Of a stretch of 64,000 nucleotides of DNA, positions 34,780 to 44,188 are shown one piece after another. The DNA is from Sphingobacterium sp. UBA4616. Its GTDB lineage: Bacteria > Bacteroidota > Bacteroidia > Sphingobacteriales > Sphingobacteriaceae. Location: NCBI GenBank assembly GCA_002386525.1, contig DGIS01000001.1, positions 1-64,000 on the forward strand, read 5' to 3'. The translations under genes were made by a program, and so were the position numbers. The notes beneath the pieces were generated by a model. That model was not told where the DNA came from and made no database searches. It saw only the letters and a list, made by a program, of their open reading frames with translations. The number at the start of each line of letters is the position of its first letter. The stretch's first letter is position 1.

Positions 34780-37416
34780 TTAACCTAATGTTATTAAACT
34801 TTCTTGCAGTATTTTAATCTTAGCTTCTGCGTCAGCTTTTTTGCTTTTCTCGTTTTCGACAATTTCAGGTTTTGCATTTTGTACAAATCGCTCATTGGAA
34901 AGCTTCTTGTCTACCGAAATTAGGAAACCCTTTAAGTATTCCAATTCTTTCTCAATGCGTTCACGCTCGGCATCCGCATCAACATTGTTTTCCAAAGTCA
35001 CATAACATTCATCTTTGCCGGCAAGGAAACTGGCAGCACCTGCAATTTTCTCAGAGACAAAAGTCACGTCCTCCAAATTGGCAATCTTAGTGATGATAGC
35101 AATGTATTGTTTCAAGTTGACCTCAGATTGCTGATTGATCGCTAATGGCAACGCAATTTTAGGGGAGATACCTTTAGAATTACGGATATTGCGAATCTCA
35201 GAAATGATCTGTTGTGCGACAGCGAAATCTTTAATAAGCTGCTCATCAAAGGCATCTGCCGTCGGGTAGGGAGCGACGATAATGCAATCTTTCTCTTCTT
35301 TTATTCCGAACAATCCGTCGTGCCATAATTCTTCCGTAAGAAAAGGCATGAAAGGGTGCACCAGCGTAAGTATACGTTGAAAAAATGATTTTACCGTGTC
35401 TAAGGTTTCGCCAGAAATCGGTGAGCCGTAAGCCGGTTTTACTAATTCAAGATACCAGGCGCAAAAGTCATCCCATACTAATTTATAGGTTGTCATCAGC
35501 GCATCTGATAAACGATAATGCTTAAAGTTTTCCTCGATATCGACCAAAGACTGATTTAATCTTGCCTCAAACCAGGCAGCCGCAATTTTATCGGACGCCG
35601 AAGCTGGTGCGGCGGTGATTTCCCAGCCTTTAACCAAGCGGAAAGCATTCCAGATTTTATTGGCAAAATTCCGTCCCTGTACACAGAGTTCAACATCGAA
35701 AGGAAGGTCATTACCCGCTGGAGCAGTCAATAACATCCCCATTCTCGTCGCATCGGCACCGTATTCGTTCATCAAATCAATCGGGTCAGGTGAGTTGCCC
35801 AGCGATTTGGACATTTTGCGGCCGAGTTTGTCCCGTACAATCCCAGTAAAATAAACATTTTCAAAAGGCAATTGTCCGCGGAATTCATATCCTGAAACGA
35901 TCATACGTGCTACCCAGAAAAAGATGATATCGGGGGCAGTGACCAAATCTTGGGTTGGGTAATAATAATTTATTTCTGGATTTTCTGGTTCATTGATACC
36001 ATTGAAGACCGAAATTGGCCATAACCACGCTGAAAACCACGTGTCAAGGACATCTTCGTCTTGACGGAGATCTTCTGCTTTAAGATTTGCATTGCTCGAC
36101 TTTTCTTGCGCTAACACCAGTGCTTCTTCAACTGTTTGTGCAACCACAAAGTCTTCGTTGCCATCGCCATAGAAATATGCCGGTATTTGATGGCCCCACC
36201 ACAATTGTCTTGAGATATTCCAGTCGGTCACATTCTCCATCCAATTGCGGTAAATATTTTTGAATTTTGTCGGATGAAATTTGATGGTATCATCCATGAC
36301 ATTATCCAAAGCCGGTTTCGCAAGGTCTTCCATTTTAAGGAACCACTGATTGGAGATTTTGGGCTCGATCACCACACCGGTTCGCTCTGAGGTCCCCACA
36401 TTATTGGTATAATTCTCAACTTTTTCCAATAACCCCTTTTCCTCAAGCTCTTTCTCAATTTCCTTCCGGACTTTAAAACGATCCATACCAGCATAGTGTA
36501 AGCCGTTGTCGTTCAGCTTTGCTTCGTCAGTGAAGATATCCACAAACTCCAGATGGTGTTTTTTGCCGAGCGCATAGTCGTTTACATCGTGTGCTGGTGT
36601 AACTTTTAGACATCCGGTACCGAACTCCAAATCTACATATTCATCCTCAATGATGTTCACTTTTCTGCCTACGATCGGTACAATGACTTGCTTTCCTTTT
36701 AACCAGGTGTAGCGTTCGTCGTTGGGATTGATACAGACCGCTGTATCACCAAAAATTGTTTCGGGACGGGTCGTTGCAACAACAATGTATTGATCAGTAC
36801 CATCAACCTGATATTTCAGGTGATATAATTTACCATTTTTCTCTTTATAAATAACTTCTTCGTCGGAAATATTTGTTTTTGCTTCTGGATCCCAATTGAC
36901 CATGCGATAGCCCCGATAAATCAATCCTTTGTTATACAGATCTACAAATACGCGGATAACAGATTGATACAACTCTGGGTCCATCGTAAAACGCGTGCGA
37001 TCCCAGTCACAGGAAGCACCAAGTTTTTCCAATTGTTTCAGAATAATACCACCATATTTTTCTTTCCATTCCCAAGCATGCTTTAAGAAATCTTCGCGGG
37101 ATAACGATCGTTTGTCAATTCCTTGTTCTTTCAACATAGCGACCACCTTGGCTTCAGTAGCAATGGAGGCGTGATCGGTCCCTGGTACCCAACAGGCGTT
37201 TTTCCCCTGCATACGTGCTCGGCGAATCAAAACATCTTGAATGGTATTATTTAGCATATGCCCCATGTGCAACACTCCAGTGACGTTTGGAGGAGGCATC
37301 ACAATCGTGTAAGGTTCACGTTCGTCAGGGGTGGAACGGAAAAATCCGTTCGCTTTCCAATAGCTGTACCACTTTTCTTCAGCTTCTTTTGGATTATAAG
37401 TTTTCGCTATGCTCAT
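34780..37416 (-). CDS. valS: Valyl-tRNA synthetase
   Basis: Class I aminoacyl-tRNA synthetase charging tRNA-Val, 878 aa from the ATG at 37416. Signatures: [15 protein letters not shown] (HIGH motif), the CP1 editing domain (about 190-330), KMSKSLGN (KMSKS), the anticodon-binding helical domain, and a C-terminal coiled coil (about 810-878) that contacts the tRNA. An in-frame GTG at 37449 lies on top of the promoter -7 box, so the ATG at 37416 is the start. Transcribed alone. Confidence 0.97.
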   Translation of the reverse strand: MSIAKTYNPKEAEEKWYSYWKANGFFRSTPDEREPYTIVMPPPNVTGVLHMGHMLNNTIQDVLIRRARMQGKNACWVPGTDHASIATEAKVVAMLKEQGIDKRSLSREDFLKHAWEWKEKYGGIILKQLEKLGASCDWDRTRFTMDPELYQSVIRVFVDLYNKGLIYRGYRMVNWDPEAKTNISDEEVIYKEKNGKLYHLKYQVDGTDQYIVVATTRPETIFGDTAVCINPNDERYTWLKGKQVIVPIVGRKVNIIEDEYVDLEFGTGCLKVTPAHDVNDYALGKKHHLEFVDIFTDEAKLNDNGLHYAGMDRFKVRKEIEKELEEKGLLEKVENYTNNVGTSERTGVVIEPKISNQWFLKMEDLAKPALDNVMDDTIKFHPTKFKNIYRNWMENVTDWNISRQLWWGHQIPAYFYGDGNEDFVVAQTVEEALVLAQEKSSNANLKAEDLRQDEDVLDTWFSAWLWPISVFNGINEPENPEINYYYPTQDLVTAPDIIFFWVARMIVSGYEFRGQLPFENVYFTGIVRDKLGRKMSKSLGNSPDPIDLMNEYGADATRMGMLLTAPAGNDLPFDVELCVQGRNFANKIWNAFRLVKGWEITAAPASASDKIAAAWFEARLNQSLVDIEENFKHYRLSDALMTTYKLVWDDFCAWYLELVKPAYGSPISGETLDTVKSFFQRILTLVHPFMPFLTEELWHDGLFGIKEEKDCIIVAPYPTADAFDEQLIKDFAVAQQIISEIRNIRNSKGISPKIALPLAINQQSEVNLKQYIAIITKIANLEDVTFVSEKIAGAASFLAGKDECYVTLENNVDADAERERIEKELEYLKGFLISVDKKLSNERFVQNAKPEIVENEKSKKADAEAKIKILQESLITLG

Positions 37417-37448
37417 TTTAAATTTTCTATTCAAACTTTTAAGGAACA

Positions 37449-37456
37449 CAAAAGTA
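37449..37456 (-). promoter_or_regulatory. -7 promoter box of valS
   Basis: Minus strand TACTTTTG fits TAnnTTTG; the predicted transcript would begin about 25 nt before the ATG at 37416. Confidence 0.55.
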
Positions 37457-37671
37457 AGTATTTCTATGTTATTTTCCTTAGTTATCAGCTGATCTTGTGC
37501 GCAAACAAAAAGATGCTATCCATCACGTATCGGCAATTCATTCAAACACCATCCTGCTTTAGCAGAAGAGTTTGCTATTTATGCGGTATACTACCTCAGG
37601 GGTACTTTATAATTTTTTAATCTTTTATTCATATTACTAAGTAATTAGCCTGTATTTCATGTAAATTAATG

Positions 37672-37679
37672 TAAATTTG
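37672..37679 (+). promoter_or_regulatory. -7 promoter box of the first sulfatase gene
   Basis: TAAATTTG fits TAnnTTTG and lies 24 bp before the ATG at 37704. It overlaps an in-frame TTG at 37677, which therefore is unlikely to be the start. Confidence 0.5.
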
Positions 37680-37703
37680 CCTGTTTTATTTTTACGCGAA
37701 AGA

Positions 37704-39584
37704 ATGCAACGATTTGCTAAAGAGTTGAGAGCTTTAACACAGTATTTTCTATTCTGGTTAATTATCTGTTTTATAGATAGATTGATTTTTGTTACTGCTT
37801 TTTTTGAGAAAATTGGTTTTTCCAATATTACAGAGGTTTTCAGAATTTACTATCATGGCCTCAATCTGGATTTCTCTGCTGTTTCTTACATATGTGCACT
37901 ACCCTTCCTTGTGTATTGTATATTAAGTTTTTTTCCAAAGCTCAAACCCAAAAGGCGGATCTTGGATGTCTATACCATTATTGTGCTGGTTTTATTTTTT
38001 GTGACAAGCTTTATCAATGTCAATATCTACCGGGAATGGGGGGACAAGATTTCCAAGCGTGCGATTGATTCCTTTTTGGCCTCACCTTCAGGAGCAGTAG
38101 CTTCGGCAGAAGCCACGCCGGTATTTCTTCCAATCGTCGGCATGGTGATCGGCATATTGTGTGGCTATTTTTTATACCGCTGGATGTTTAAAAAGGTATT
38201 CTTTTTCAATATCAAATCTCCGGTTGGTAATATCTTTAAACTGCTCGTCGGAATGTTTGTCCTTTTCACGTTTATTCGCGGCGGTTATGGGCGGGCAACA
38301 TTAAACCCCAGTAAAGCTTATTATTCGGAAGATACATTTTATAATCATGCGGCAGTCAATACGCAATGGGCTTTTTTACGCGATTTCTTTGCTAAAAATA
38401 CCAAACTGAAAAACCCATATAGTTACTATAGCGATCAGAAAGAGATCGCAGACAAACTACGGCCAGCCTTTGAGCATCAGCCCGATTCGGCGGTTCAGGT
38501 GCTTTCAACGACTCGTCCGAATGTGGTTTTTATTATGTTAGAAAGTTTTGTCGGAGACCTCATCCAGTCCCTCGGGGGGGAGAAGGGAATTACTCCACAC
38601 ATGGAAGAGTTGATCAAAGGGGGGATTTTGTTTGACCATATTTATTCTGCTGCTGATCGATCTGACAAAGGAATGGTTGCGATATTGAGTGGCTTTCCGG
38701 CGCAAGGCCCGGAAAGTATTATTAAATATATTGATAAACATGAAAATATGCCTGCAATTGGGCAAGAGCTTGATCATGCAGGTTACGAAACATCCTTTTA
38801 CCACGGTGGACAAAGTGAGTTTTACAATTTTAAATCGTATATGCTGACACATGGGATAGCTAGGGTTGTGGACAATGCTAATTTTGGCTTGGATGCTGAA
38901 CGTGCCTCGTGGGGGGTATATGACCATGTGGTTTTTAATAGGATGATCAACGACTTCAAAAAGGAAAAACAGCCTTTCTTTTCTACGATCTTTACCTTGG
39001 TCAACCACGAGCCATTCGATTTAAAAAACGGTTATAAATTTGGCAATGCTACCAATGCAGATAAGTTTAGAAGCACAGCATATTACACGGATTCAGTAGT
39101 GTATGACTTTATCTCAAAAGCCAAAAAAGAAGCTTGGTATAAGAATACTCTTTTTGTTATTGTAGCTGATCATGGACACCGCCTTCCTTCAGAAAAATGG
39201 GAGCTATTCCATCCTAATCGCTTTCATATTCCATTGATTTTTTTCGGAGATGTTATCAAGCCCGAGTTTCGGGGGAAAATTTTCAGCAGAATTGGCAATC
39301 AGACAGATTTGGCAGCAACGTTATTGACCCAATTGAAACTTCCAACCGAACGTTACCATTGGAGCCGGGATTTGTTTAATCCAACGACACCTCAAATTGC
39401 CTTTTATAATTCCAAAGATGCCTTTGGAGTGATTACTCCAGAGCAAGCTGTTTCATTTGATAATGTGGGAAGGATAATCAACTATAGGTCGAACAAGGAA
39501 TATCCAGTGAGCAAAACAGATAGTTTGTTGAATATCGGTAAAGCGTATTATCAAGAGGTATATCGTGAATTTTTAAAATATTAG
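37704..39584 (+). CDS. LTA-synthase-like membrane sulfatase-fold enzyme (first of two)
   Basis: A 626-aa inner-membrane enzyme: four to five N-terminal transmembrane helices (about 1-200) and a periplasmic alkaline-phosphatase/sulfatase domain. Active-site-like segments are NVVFIMLESF (metal-binding Glu), DRSDKGMVAILSGFP (nucleophile region), YETSFYHGG, and ADHGHRLP (metal Asp-His). The family includes Gram-positive LTA synthase and Gram-negative phosphoethanolamine or phosphoglycerol transferases; LTA itself is not expected here, so transfer of a phospho-group from phospholipid to an envelope glycan or lipid is the likely role. It is followed after 4 bp by a homologue. Confidence 0.85.
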   Translation: MQRFAKELRALTQYFLFWLIICFIDRLIFVTAFFEKIGFSNITEVFRIYYHGLNLDFSAVSYICALPFLVYCILSFFPKLKPKRRILDVYTIIVLVLFFVTSFINVNIYREWGDKISKRAIDSFLASPSGAVASAEATPVFLPIVGMVIGILCGYFLYRWMFKKVFFFNIKSPVGNIFKLLVGMFVLFTFIRGGYGRATLNPSKAYYSEDTFYNHAAVNTQWAFLRDFFAKNTKLKNPYSYYSDQKEIADKLRPAFEHQPDSAVQVLSTTRPNVVFIMLESFVGDLIQSLGGEKGITPHMEELIKGGILFDHIYSAADRSDKGMVAILSGFPAQGPESIIKYIDKHENMPAIGQELDHAGYETSFYHGGQSEFYNFKSYMLTHGIARVVDNANFGLDAERASWGVYDHVVFNRMINDFKKEKQPFFSTIFTLVNHEPFDLKNGYKFGNATNADKFRSTAYYTDSVVYDFISKAKKEAWYKNTLFVIVADHGHRLPSEKWELFHPNRFHIPLIFFGDVIKPEFRGKIFSRIGNQTDLAATLLTQLKLPTERYHWSRDLFNPTTPQIAFYNSKDAFGVITPEQAVSFDNVGRIINYRSNKEYPVSKTDSLLNIGKAYYQEVYREFLKY

Positions 39585-39588
39585 GACT

Positions 39589-41514
39589 ATGAAATTAAAA
39601 GGAGTACTTGCACCGTATTTTGCTGTCGCAATTCGTTTTATCTTTCTTTTGGTCATTTATGCGTTGTTAAGATTGGGGTTTTATGGCATCAATGCCTCCT
39701 TATTTCCGCACGTCGATGCGGGTAAGCTCCTGGTGATGTTTGCCGGTGGTGTGCGTTTCGACATTGTAGCCCTGCTGTATTTAAATATTCTTTATATTGT
39801 GATGATGACTGTTCCGGGACCGTTTAAGGATAACCGGGTCTATCAGCAAGTCGCGAAATGGATCTTCGTTGTGGTCAATTCAATAGGAATAGCCTTGAAC
39901 CTGATTGATTTTGCCTATTATCCCTTTACACTCAAAAGAACTACAGGTACAGTAATCGATCAATTTTCAAATGAATCAAACTTGATGAAGCTGGCCTTTG
40001 ATTTTTGTTTGGACTATTGGTATCTTATCGTACTATTGGCTCTTATCGTGTATGGCCTGATGAGATCCTATCAGCTTATTCAGCTGGAAAAGATCACGAA
40101 ATATAACTGGAAGTCATTTTTGATCCAAGTACCTTTGTTTCTATTGACCGCCTTTCTTTTCATCGGTGGGGTACGTGGGGGCTGGGCCCATAGCACGCGT
40201 CCCATTACGTTAAGCAATGCCGGAGATTATGTAGAAACACCAGAAGAAATGAATATTGTACTGAACACACCATTCAGTATATTGAAAACATTAAAGGCTG
40301 TAAATCTGAAACCTGTTCATTATTATTCTGACCAAGAGCTTGAGCAGTTATACAATCCCATTCATATACCAAAAGCAGACCAGCCTTTTGCAAAGAAAAA
40401 TGTCGTCGTTCTGATTTTGGAGAGTTTTGCAAAAGAGCATTTTGGCGAATTGAATAAAGATATCCAAGGTGGAAAATACAAAGGTTATACGCCTTTTTTG
40501 GATTCATTGATCCGCCATGCTTACACTTTTACAGATACGTATGCCAATGGGCGTAAGTCAATTGATGCACTACCATCCGTGATTACCGGAATTCCTTCGA
40601 TAGGTGAACCTTTTGTACTTTCCATATACTCGGGAAATGAAACCACGAGCTTAGCAAAGCTGTTGGGTAAGAAAGGGTATGAGACGGCCTTTTTCCACGG
40701 GGCACCTAATGGCAGTATGGGCTTTTCGGCTTATATGAAATTGGCAGGCATTCAGCATTATTTTGGTAAGAATGAATATAACAATGATGCGGACTTTGAT
40801 GGCATATGGGGAATCTGGGATGAACCTTTTTTGCAATTTGTCGCAAACAAGATCAATACTTTTCATCAACCATTTTTCGTCAGTTTCTTCTCATTATCCT
40901 CACATCATCCGTTTAAAGTACCCGAAAAATATCAGGGAAAATTTCCAAAAGGACCTTTGCCAGTACAAGAGCCCATTGGATATACCGATAATGCGCTGCG
41001 CGAATTTTTTGCGACAGCATCTAAAATGCCCTGGTACAAGAACACCGTCTTCGTGATTTGTGCAGACCATGCTACTGTAAGCTACCTGCCAGAATATCAA
41101 ACGGCAGCAGGGGGCTTCCAAATTCCTATTATATTTTATGCACCAGGCGATAACCTAGTTGGCAAAGCGGATAAACTGGTACAGCAAATAGATATTATGC
41201 CGACGATTTTAAATTATTTGCATTACGATGAACCGTATTTTGCCTTTGGTTCGGATGCCTTCAAACCAGGTAAGGATAATTTTGTGCTCAATAACAATGC
41301 AGGGAGCTATAACCTCTATTATAAAGATTATATGATGTCGTATGACGGGCTGAAAGTGACATCGTTTTACGATCTAAAGAAGGATCGTCTGATGAAGCAC
41401 GACCTGCTTAAGCAGCATCCCGCCGTATTGGATACGATGGAGAGTAAGATGAAAGCATTTATTCAGCAGTATAACAACCGCATGATTGAAAATAAGCTAA
41501 CCTACAAAAAGTAG
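39589..41514 (+). CDS. LTA-synthase-like membrane sulfatase-fold enzyme (second of two)
   Basis: A 641-aa homologue of the preceding gene with the same architecture: membrane helices to about residue 205, then the sulfatase domain with NVVVLILESFAKEHFG, the nucleophile region NGRKSIDALPSVITGIPS, YETAFFHGAPNGSMGF and ADHATVSYLPEY. The two proteins are diverged, not a recent duplication. Only 4 bp separate them, so they form one operon and probably modify the same or related envelope target. It converges with the next minus-strand gene 12 bp downstream. Confidence 0.85.
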   Translation: MKLKGVLAPYFAVAIRFIFLLVIYALLRLGFYGINASLFPHVDAGKLLVMFAGGVRFDIVALLYLNILYIVMMTVPGPFKDNRVYQQVAKWIFVVVNSIGIALNLIDFAYYPFTLKRTTGTVIDQFSNESNLMKLAFDFCLDYWYLIVLLALIVYGLMRSYQLIQLEKITKYNWKSFLIQVPLFLLTAFLFIGGVRGGWAHSTRPITLSNAGDYVETPEEMNIVLNTPFSILKTLKAVNLKPVHYYSDQELEQLYNPIHIPKADQPFAKKNVVVLILESFAKEHFGELNKDIQGGKYKGYTPFLDSLIRHAYTFTDTYANGRKSIDALPSVITGIPSIGEPFVLSIYSGNETTSLAKLLGKKGYETAFFHGAPNGSMGFSAYMKLAGIQHYFGKNEYNNDADFDGIWGIWDEPFLQFVANKINTFHQPFFVSFFSLSSHHPFKVPEKYQGKFPKGPLPVQEPIGYTDNALREFFATASKMPWYKNTVFVICADHATVSYLPEYQTAAGGFQIPIIFYAPGDNLVGKADKLVQQIDIMPTILNYLHYDEPYFAFGSDAFKPGKDNFVLNNNAGSYNLYYKDYMMSYDGLKVTSFYDLKKDRLMKHDLLKQHPAVLDTMESKMKAFIQQYNNRMIENKLTYKK

Positions 41515-41526
41515 GCTGCTGGTTTT

Positions 41527-42591
41527 CTAGGTGGAAAACCTTGATCGGATACTTCTGTCGATAATCAATAAAACCAAGTCGTAAATGATGTAGATTAAGG
41601 GTAAGGTGAAGATGACTAGCAGTATAAAGCCCCGGGACTTCTGGTCAAATGAACCGTTGATCAGATAGTTGGCCAGACTGGACCAAAACCAGCAGAAGAA
41701 ATAGAAGGAGCTTGGAATAATTAGGTTTCCAATAAGCAGTGCATAACGGTATTTGCCACCTTTGTATTTTAGATAAATACATCGGATATGTAGGTATAAC
41801 AAAAATAGCGATCCGATCAGCGCAAGCAGTTCGGGGTGCACCCAAAGAATTGCTTTTGCGAACAAAGAGGTTTTTAGGCCAACTTCAATATGAAAACTCT
41901 CTTTCTTTTCTACCTGATCAATGTCCCAGTGCATGATTGAATCCGTTTTTAATTTGGCGGTTCCTAGGTTCTGTGCAAGGACTTCCATGTCACCGTTTAG
42001 GTGGAGATACAGGTCAATTGGGCCAAAGGAAGACCAGTATCTGGAAGGAAATAAGAGGTAATCAATTTCGTATCTGGTTCGGATATCGCGCCGGTCATAG
42101 CCCATATAAGCGCTGTATTGAACCTGAATATTGTTTTCACCTTTGTGTAGCTTAGCGGTAAAATAAAATGCATCATCCAGCGAAATACGCTTCCATTCAT
42201 CGCTGTCGTAACTGATTTCATAATAACCATCCTTTAAACGTAAAAAAGGGAACTTCGAATCGGGCTGATCCATCGCCTTTGCTTTGATCTCTTTCTGATT
42301 GACAAGTACCCGATCTAATCCATCCATATTTAGCGCGAGAAATACGAGCGGTAATTCGATCTCTTCTTCAGCATGGATATTGTATACAATGCTGAAGTGA
42401 CTACGATAGTCCGAATGATCATCAGTGCTGTCCAATAAAAGGCGGATGTCGATACGCTCATGGGTGACTTTTACCTTGCCGGCAGGAACGAGCTGTCCTG
42501 TTATGCTGTGCGGACTTCTTGGGTTTGCCATGTTGGCAAACAGTGTCGTTACAGTGAGTAATAGATATGCAGCTGTTATTAAAATTTTCAT
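41527..42591 (-). CDS. Unrecognised exported protein with C-terminal membrane helices
   Basis: A 354-aa protein from the ATG at 42591 (an in-frame TTG at 42621 is less likely). A signal peptide (ending TTLFANMAN) is followed by a beta-rich periplasmic domain of about 220 residues (with ITGQLVPAGKVKVTHERIDI in part) and three to four C-terminal helices. It recalls proteins in which an extracytoplasmic beta domain is attached to a membrane anchor, but no family is recognised. It lies tail-to-tail with the LTA-synthase-like genes. Confidence 0.7.
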   Translation of the reverse strand: MKILITAAYLLLTVTTLFANMANPRSPHSITGQLVPAGKVKVTHERIDIRLLLDSTDDHSDYRSHFSIVYNIHAEEEIELPLVFLALNMDGLDRVLVNQKEIKAKAMDQPDSKFPFLRLKDGYYEISYDSDEWKRISLDDAFYFTAKLHKGENNIQVQYSAYMGYDRRDIRTRYEIDYLLFPSRYWSSFGPIDLYLHLNGDMEVLAQNLGTAKLKTDSIMHWDIDQVEKKESFHIEVGLKTSLFAKAILWVHPELLALIGSLFLLYLHIRCIYLKYKGGKYRYALLIGNLIIPSSFYFFCWFWSSLANYLINGSFDQKSRGFILLVIFTLPLIYIIYDLVLLIIDRSIRSRFST

Positions 42592-42829
42592 TTTGTTTGA
42601 TAAGGTCTGCTTAATAATCAATTTCGCGTTCGTATAGGAGCTTTTATGTTATAAAGCCGGCTGTATATAGAGATATGCTTGATCTTTAACAAGATGAAAG
42701 TAAAAAATAAAAGGGAGAAATTAAAAAGGCGATTTATATTCGGCTATCTCTGATTTATATTCGTTAAGTAGACCGTTTCTTTTTTGAAGGTTGTTTCTGG
42801 TCAATAAGATCAGACACTTTCAGAAAAAA

Positions 42830-42860
42830 AAAGACCTATACCACAAAGGCATAGGTCTTT
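42830..42860 (-). terminator. Terminator of the sucA-sucB unit
   Basis: AAAGACCTAT (42830-42839) pairs with ATAGGTCTTT (42851-42860); on the minus strand nine T follow. It is 27 bp after the sucB stop. Confidence 0.9.
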
Positions 42861-42886
42861 TTTATATTTCCAAACTTTATTGCGGT

Positions 42887-44125
42887 TTAAACACCCAACA
42901 ATAAACGAGCTGGATCTTCCAATAATTGTTTTACACGAACCAAGAAGCTAACTGATTCACGACCATCAATGATGCGGTGGTCATAAGAAAGCGCGATATA
43001 CATCATTGGACGGATCACCACCTGACCATTTTCAGCAATAGGACGTTGGATGATGTTGTGCATACCCAGGATTGCCGATTGTGGCGCATTGATGATTGGC
43101 GTAGACATCATTGATCCGAATACACCACCATTGGTAATTGTAAATGTACCACCAGTCATTTCGTCGATCGTTAATTTGTTGTCACGTGCTTTACCTGCCA
43201 ATGCGGCAATTGCTTTTTCGATCTGCTCCAATGACATGGCATCAGCGTTACGGATAACTGGAACTACCAATCCTTTAGGTGCAGAAACCGCAATTGAAAC
43301 ATCTGCGAAATCAGAATATACAATTTCGTTATCTTCAATACGTGCATTGACAGCAGGCCATTCAGCTAACGCAGTTGTTACTGCTTTTGTAAAGAATGAC
43401 ATAAAACCTAGACCGATACCAAATTTCTCTTTAAAAGTATCTTTATATTTGGCACGTAAATCCATGATCGGCTGCATATTGACTTCATTGAATGTTGTCA
43501 ACATCGCTGTTTCGTTTTTAACGGCAACTAAGCGTTTTGCGATCGTTTTGCGTAAGGAAGATAGTTTCTCACGACGTTCGTTTCTAGAACCCGCTACTGG
43601 AGCAACTGTCGCAGCTGGAGCCGCAGCAGGTTTTGCTGCTGGTGCTGCAGCTTTAGCAACGGGTTGAGCTTTTTCGGCATCTTCTTTTGTGATACGGCCT
43701 TCTTTCCCTGTTCCTTTTATTGTAGAAGGATCAATTCCTTTTTCTCTTAAGATTTTTGCAGCAGCAGGAGAAGCTGTACCAGCAGCGTAGCTATCTGGAT
43801 CTTCGTCTTTCGCGGCAGCCGCTGGAGCAGCAGTTGATGATGCCTCCTTAGCAGGCGCAGCAGCTGGAGCTGAATCGCCAGTAGGGGCAGCACCCTCTTC
43901 AATTGTACAAACAACAGCACCGATTTCTAAAGTATCACCTTCTTGTGCAATGATTCTTAAGATACCTGCTTTTTCAGCTGGCAATTCAAACGTTGCTTTG
44001 TCTGATTCCAGTTCGGCGATGTTTTCATCCATCTCCACATAATCGCCATCTTGTTTCAACCATTGTGATAAGGTTACCTCCGTGATTGATTCACCTACGG
44101 TTGGTACTTTAATTTCTAAGCTCAT
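42887..44125 (-). CDS. sucB: 2-oxoglutarate dehydrogenase E2 (dihydrolipoyllysine succinyltransferase)
   Basis: E2 core of the 2-oxoglutarate dehydrogenase complex, transferring the succinyl group to CoA. 412 aa: one lipoyl domain with modified Lys43 (ESDKATF), an Ala/Pro-rich linker, a peripheral subunit-binding domain (about 118-150, [16 protein letters not shown]), a second Ala-rich linker, and the catalytic domain with [11 protein letters not shown] near the C-terminus. It follows sucA by 63 bp; E3 is not in this window. Confidence 0.96.
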   Translation of the reverse strand: MSLEIKVPTVGESITEVTLSQWLKQDGDYVEMDENIAELESDKATFELPAEKAGILRIIAQEGDTLEIGAVVCTIEEGAAPTGDSAPAAAPAKEASSTAAPAAAAKDEDPDSYAAGTASPAAAKILREKGIDPSTIKGTGKEGRITKEDAEKAQPVAKAAAPAAKPAAAPAATVAPVAGSRNERREKLSSLRKTIAKRLVAVKNETAMLTTFNEVNMQPIMDLRAKYKDTFKEKFGIGLGFMSFFTKAVTTALAEWPAVNARIEDNEIVYSDFADVSIAVSAPKGLVVPVIRNADAMSLEQIEKAIAALAGKARDNKLTIDEMTGGTFTITNGGVFGSMMSTPIINAPQSAILGMHNIIQRPIAENGQVVIRPMMYIALSYDHRIIDGRESVSFLVRVKQLLEDPARLLLGV

Positions 44126-44188
44126 ATATAATGTTCTTTATTGACAATTGCGTCCTATAGCTAGGACGCAATTGATTTTAAATTGTTT

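Noticed and set aside
37704..41514. True lipoteichoic acid synthesis
   Set aside because: All other features indicate a Gram-negative Bacteroidota cell; the fold is shared by several phosphotransferases.
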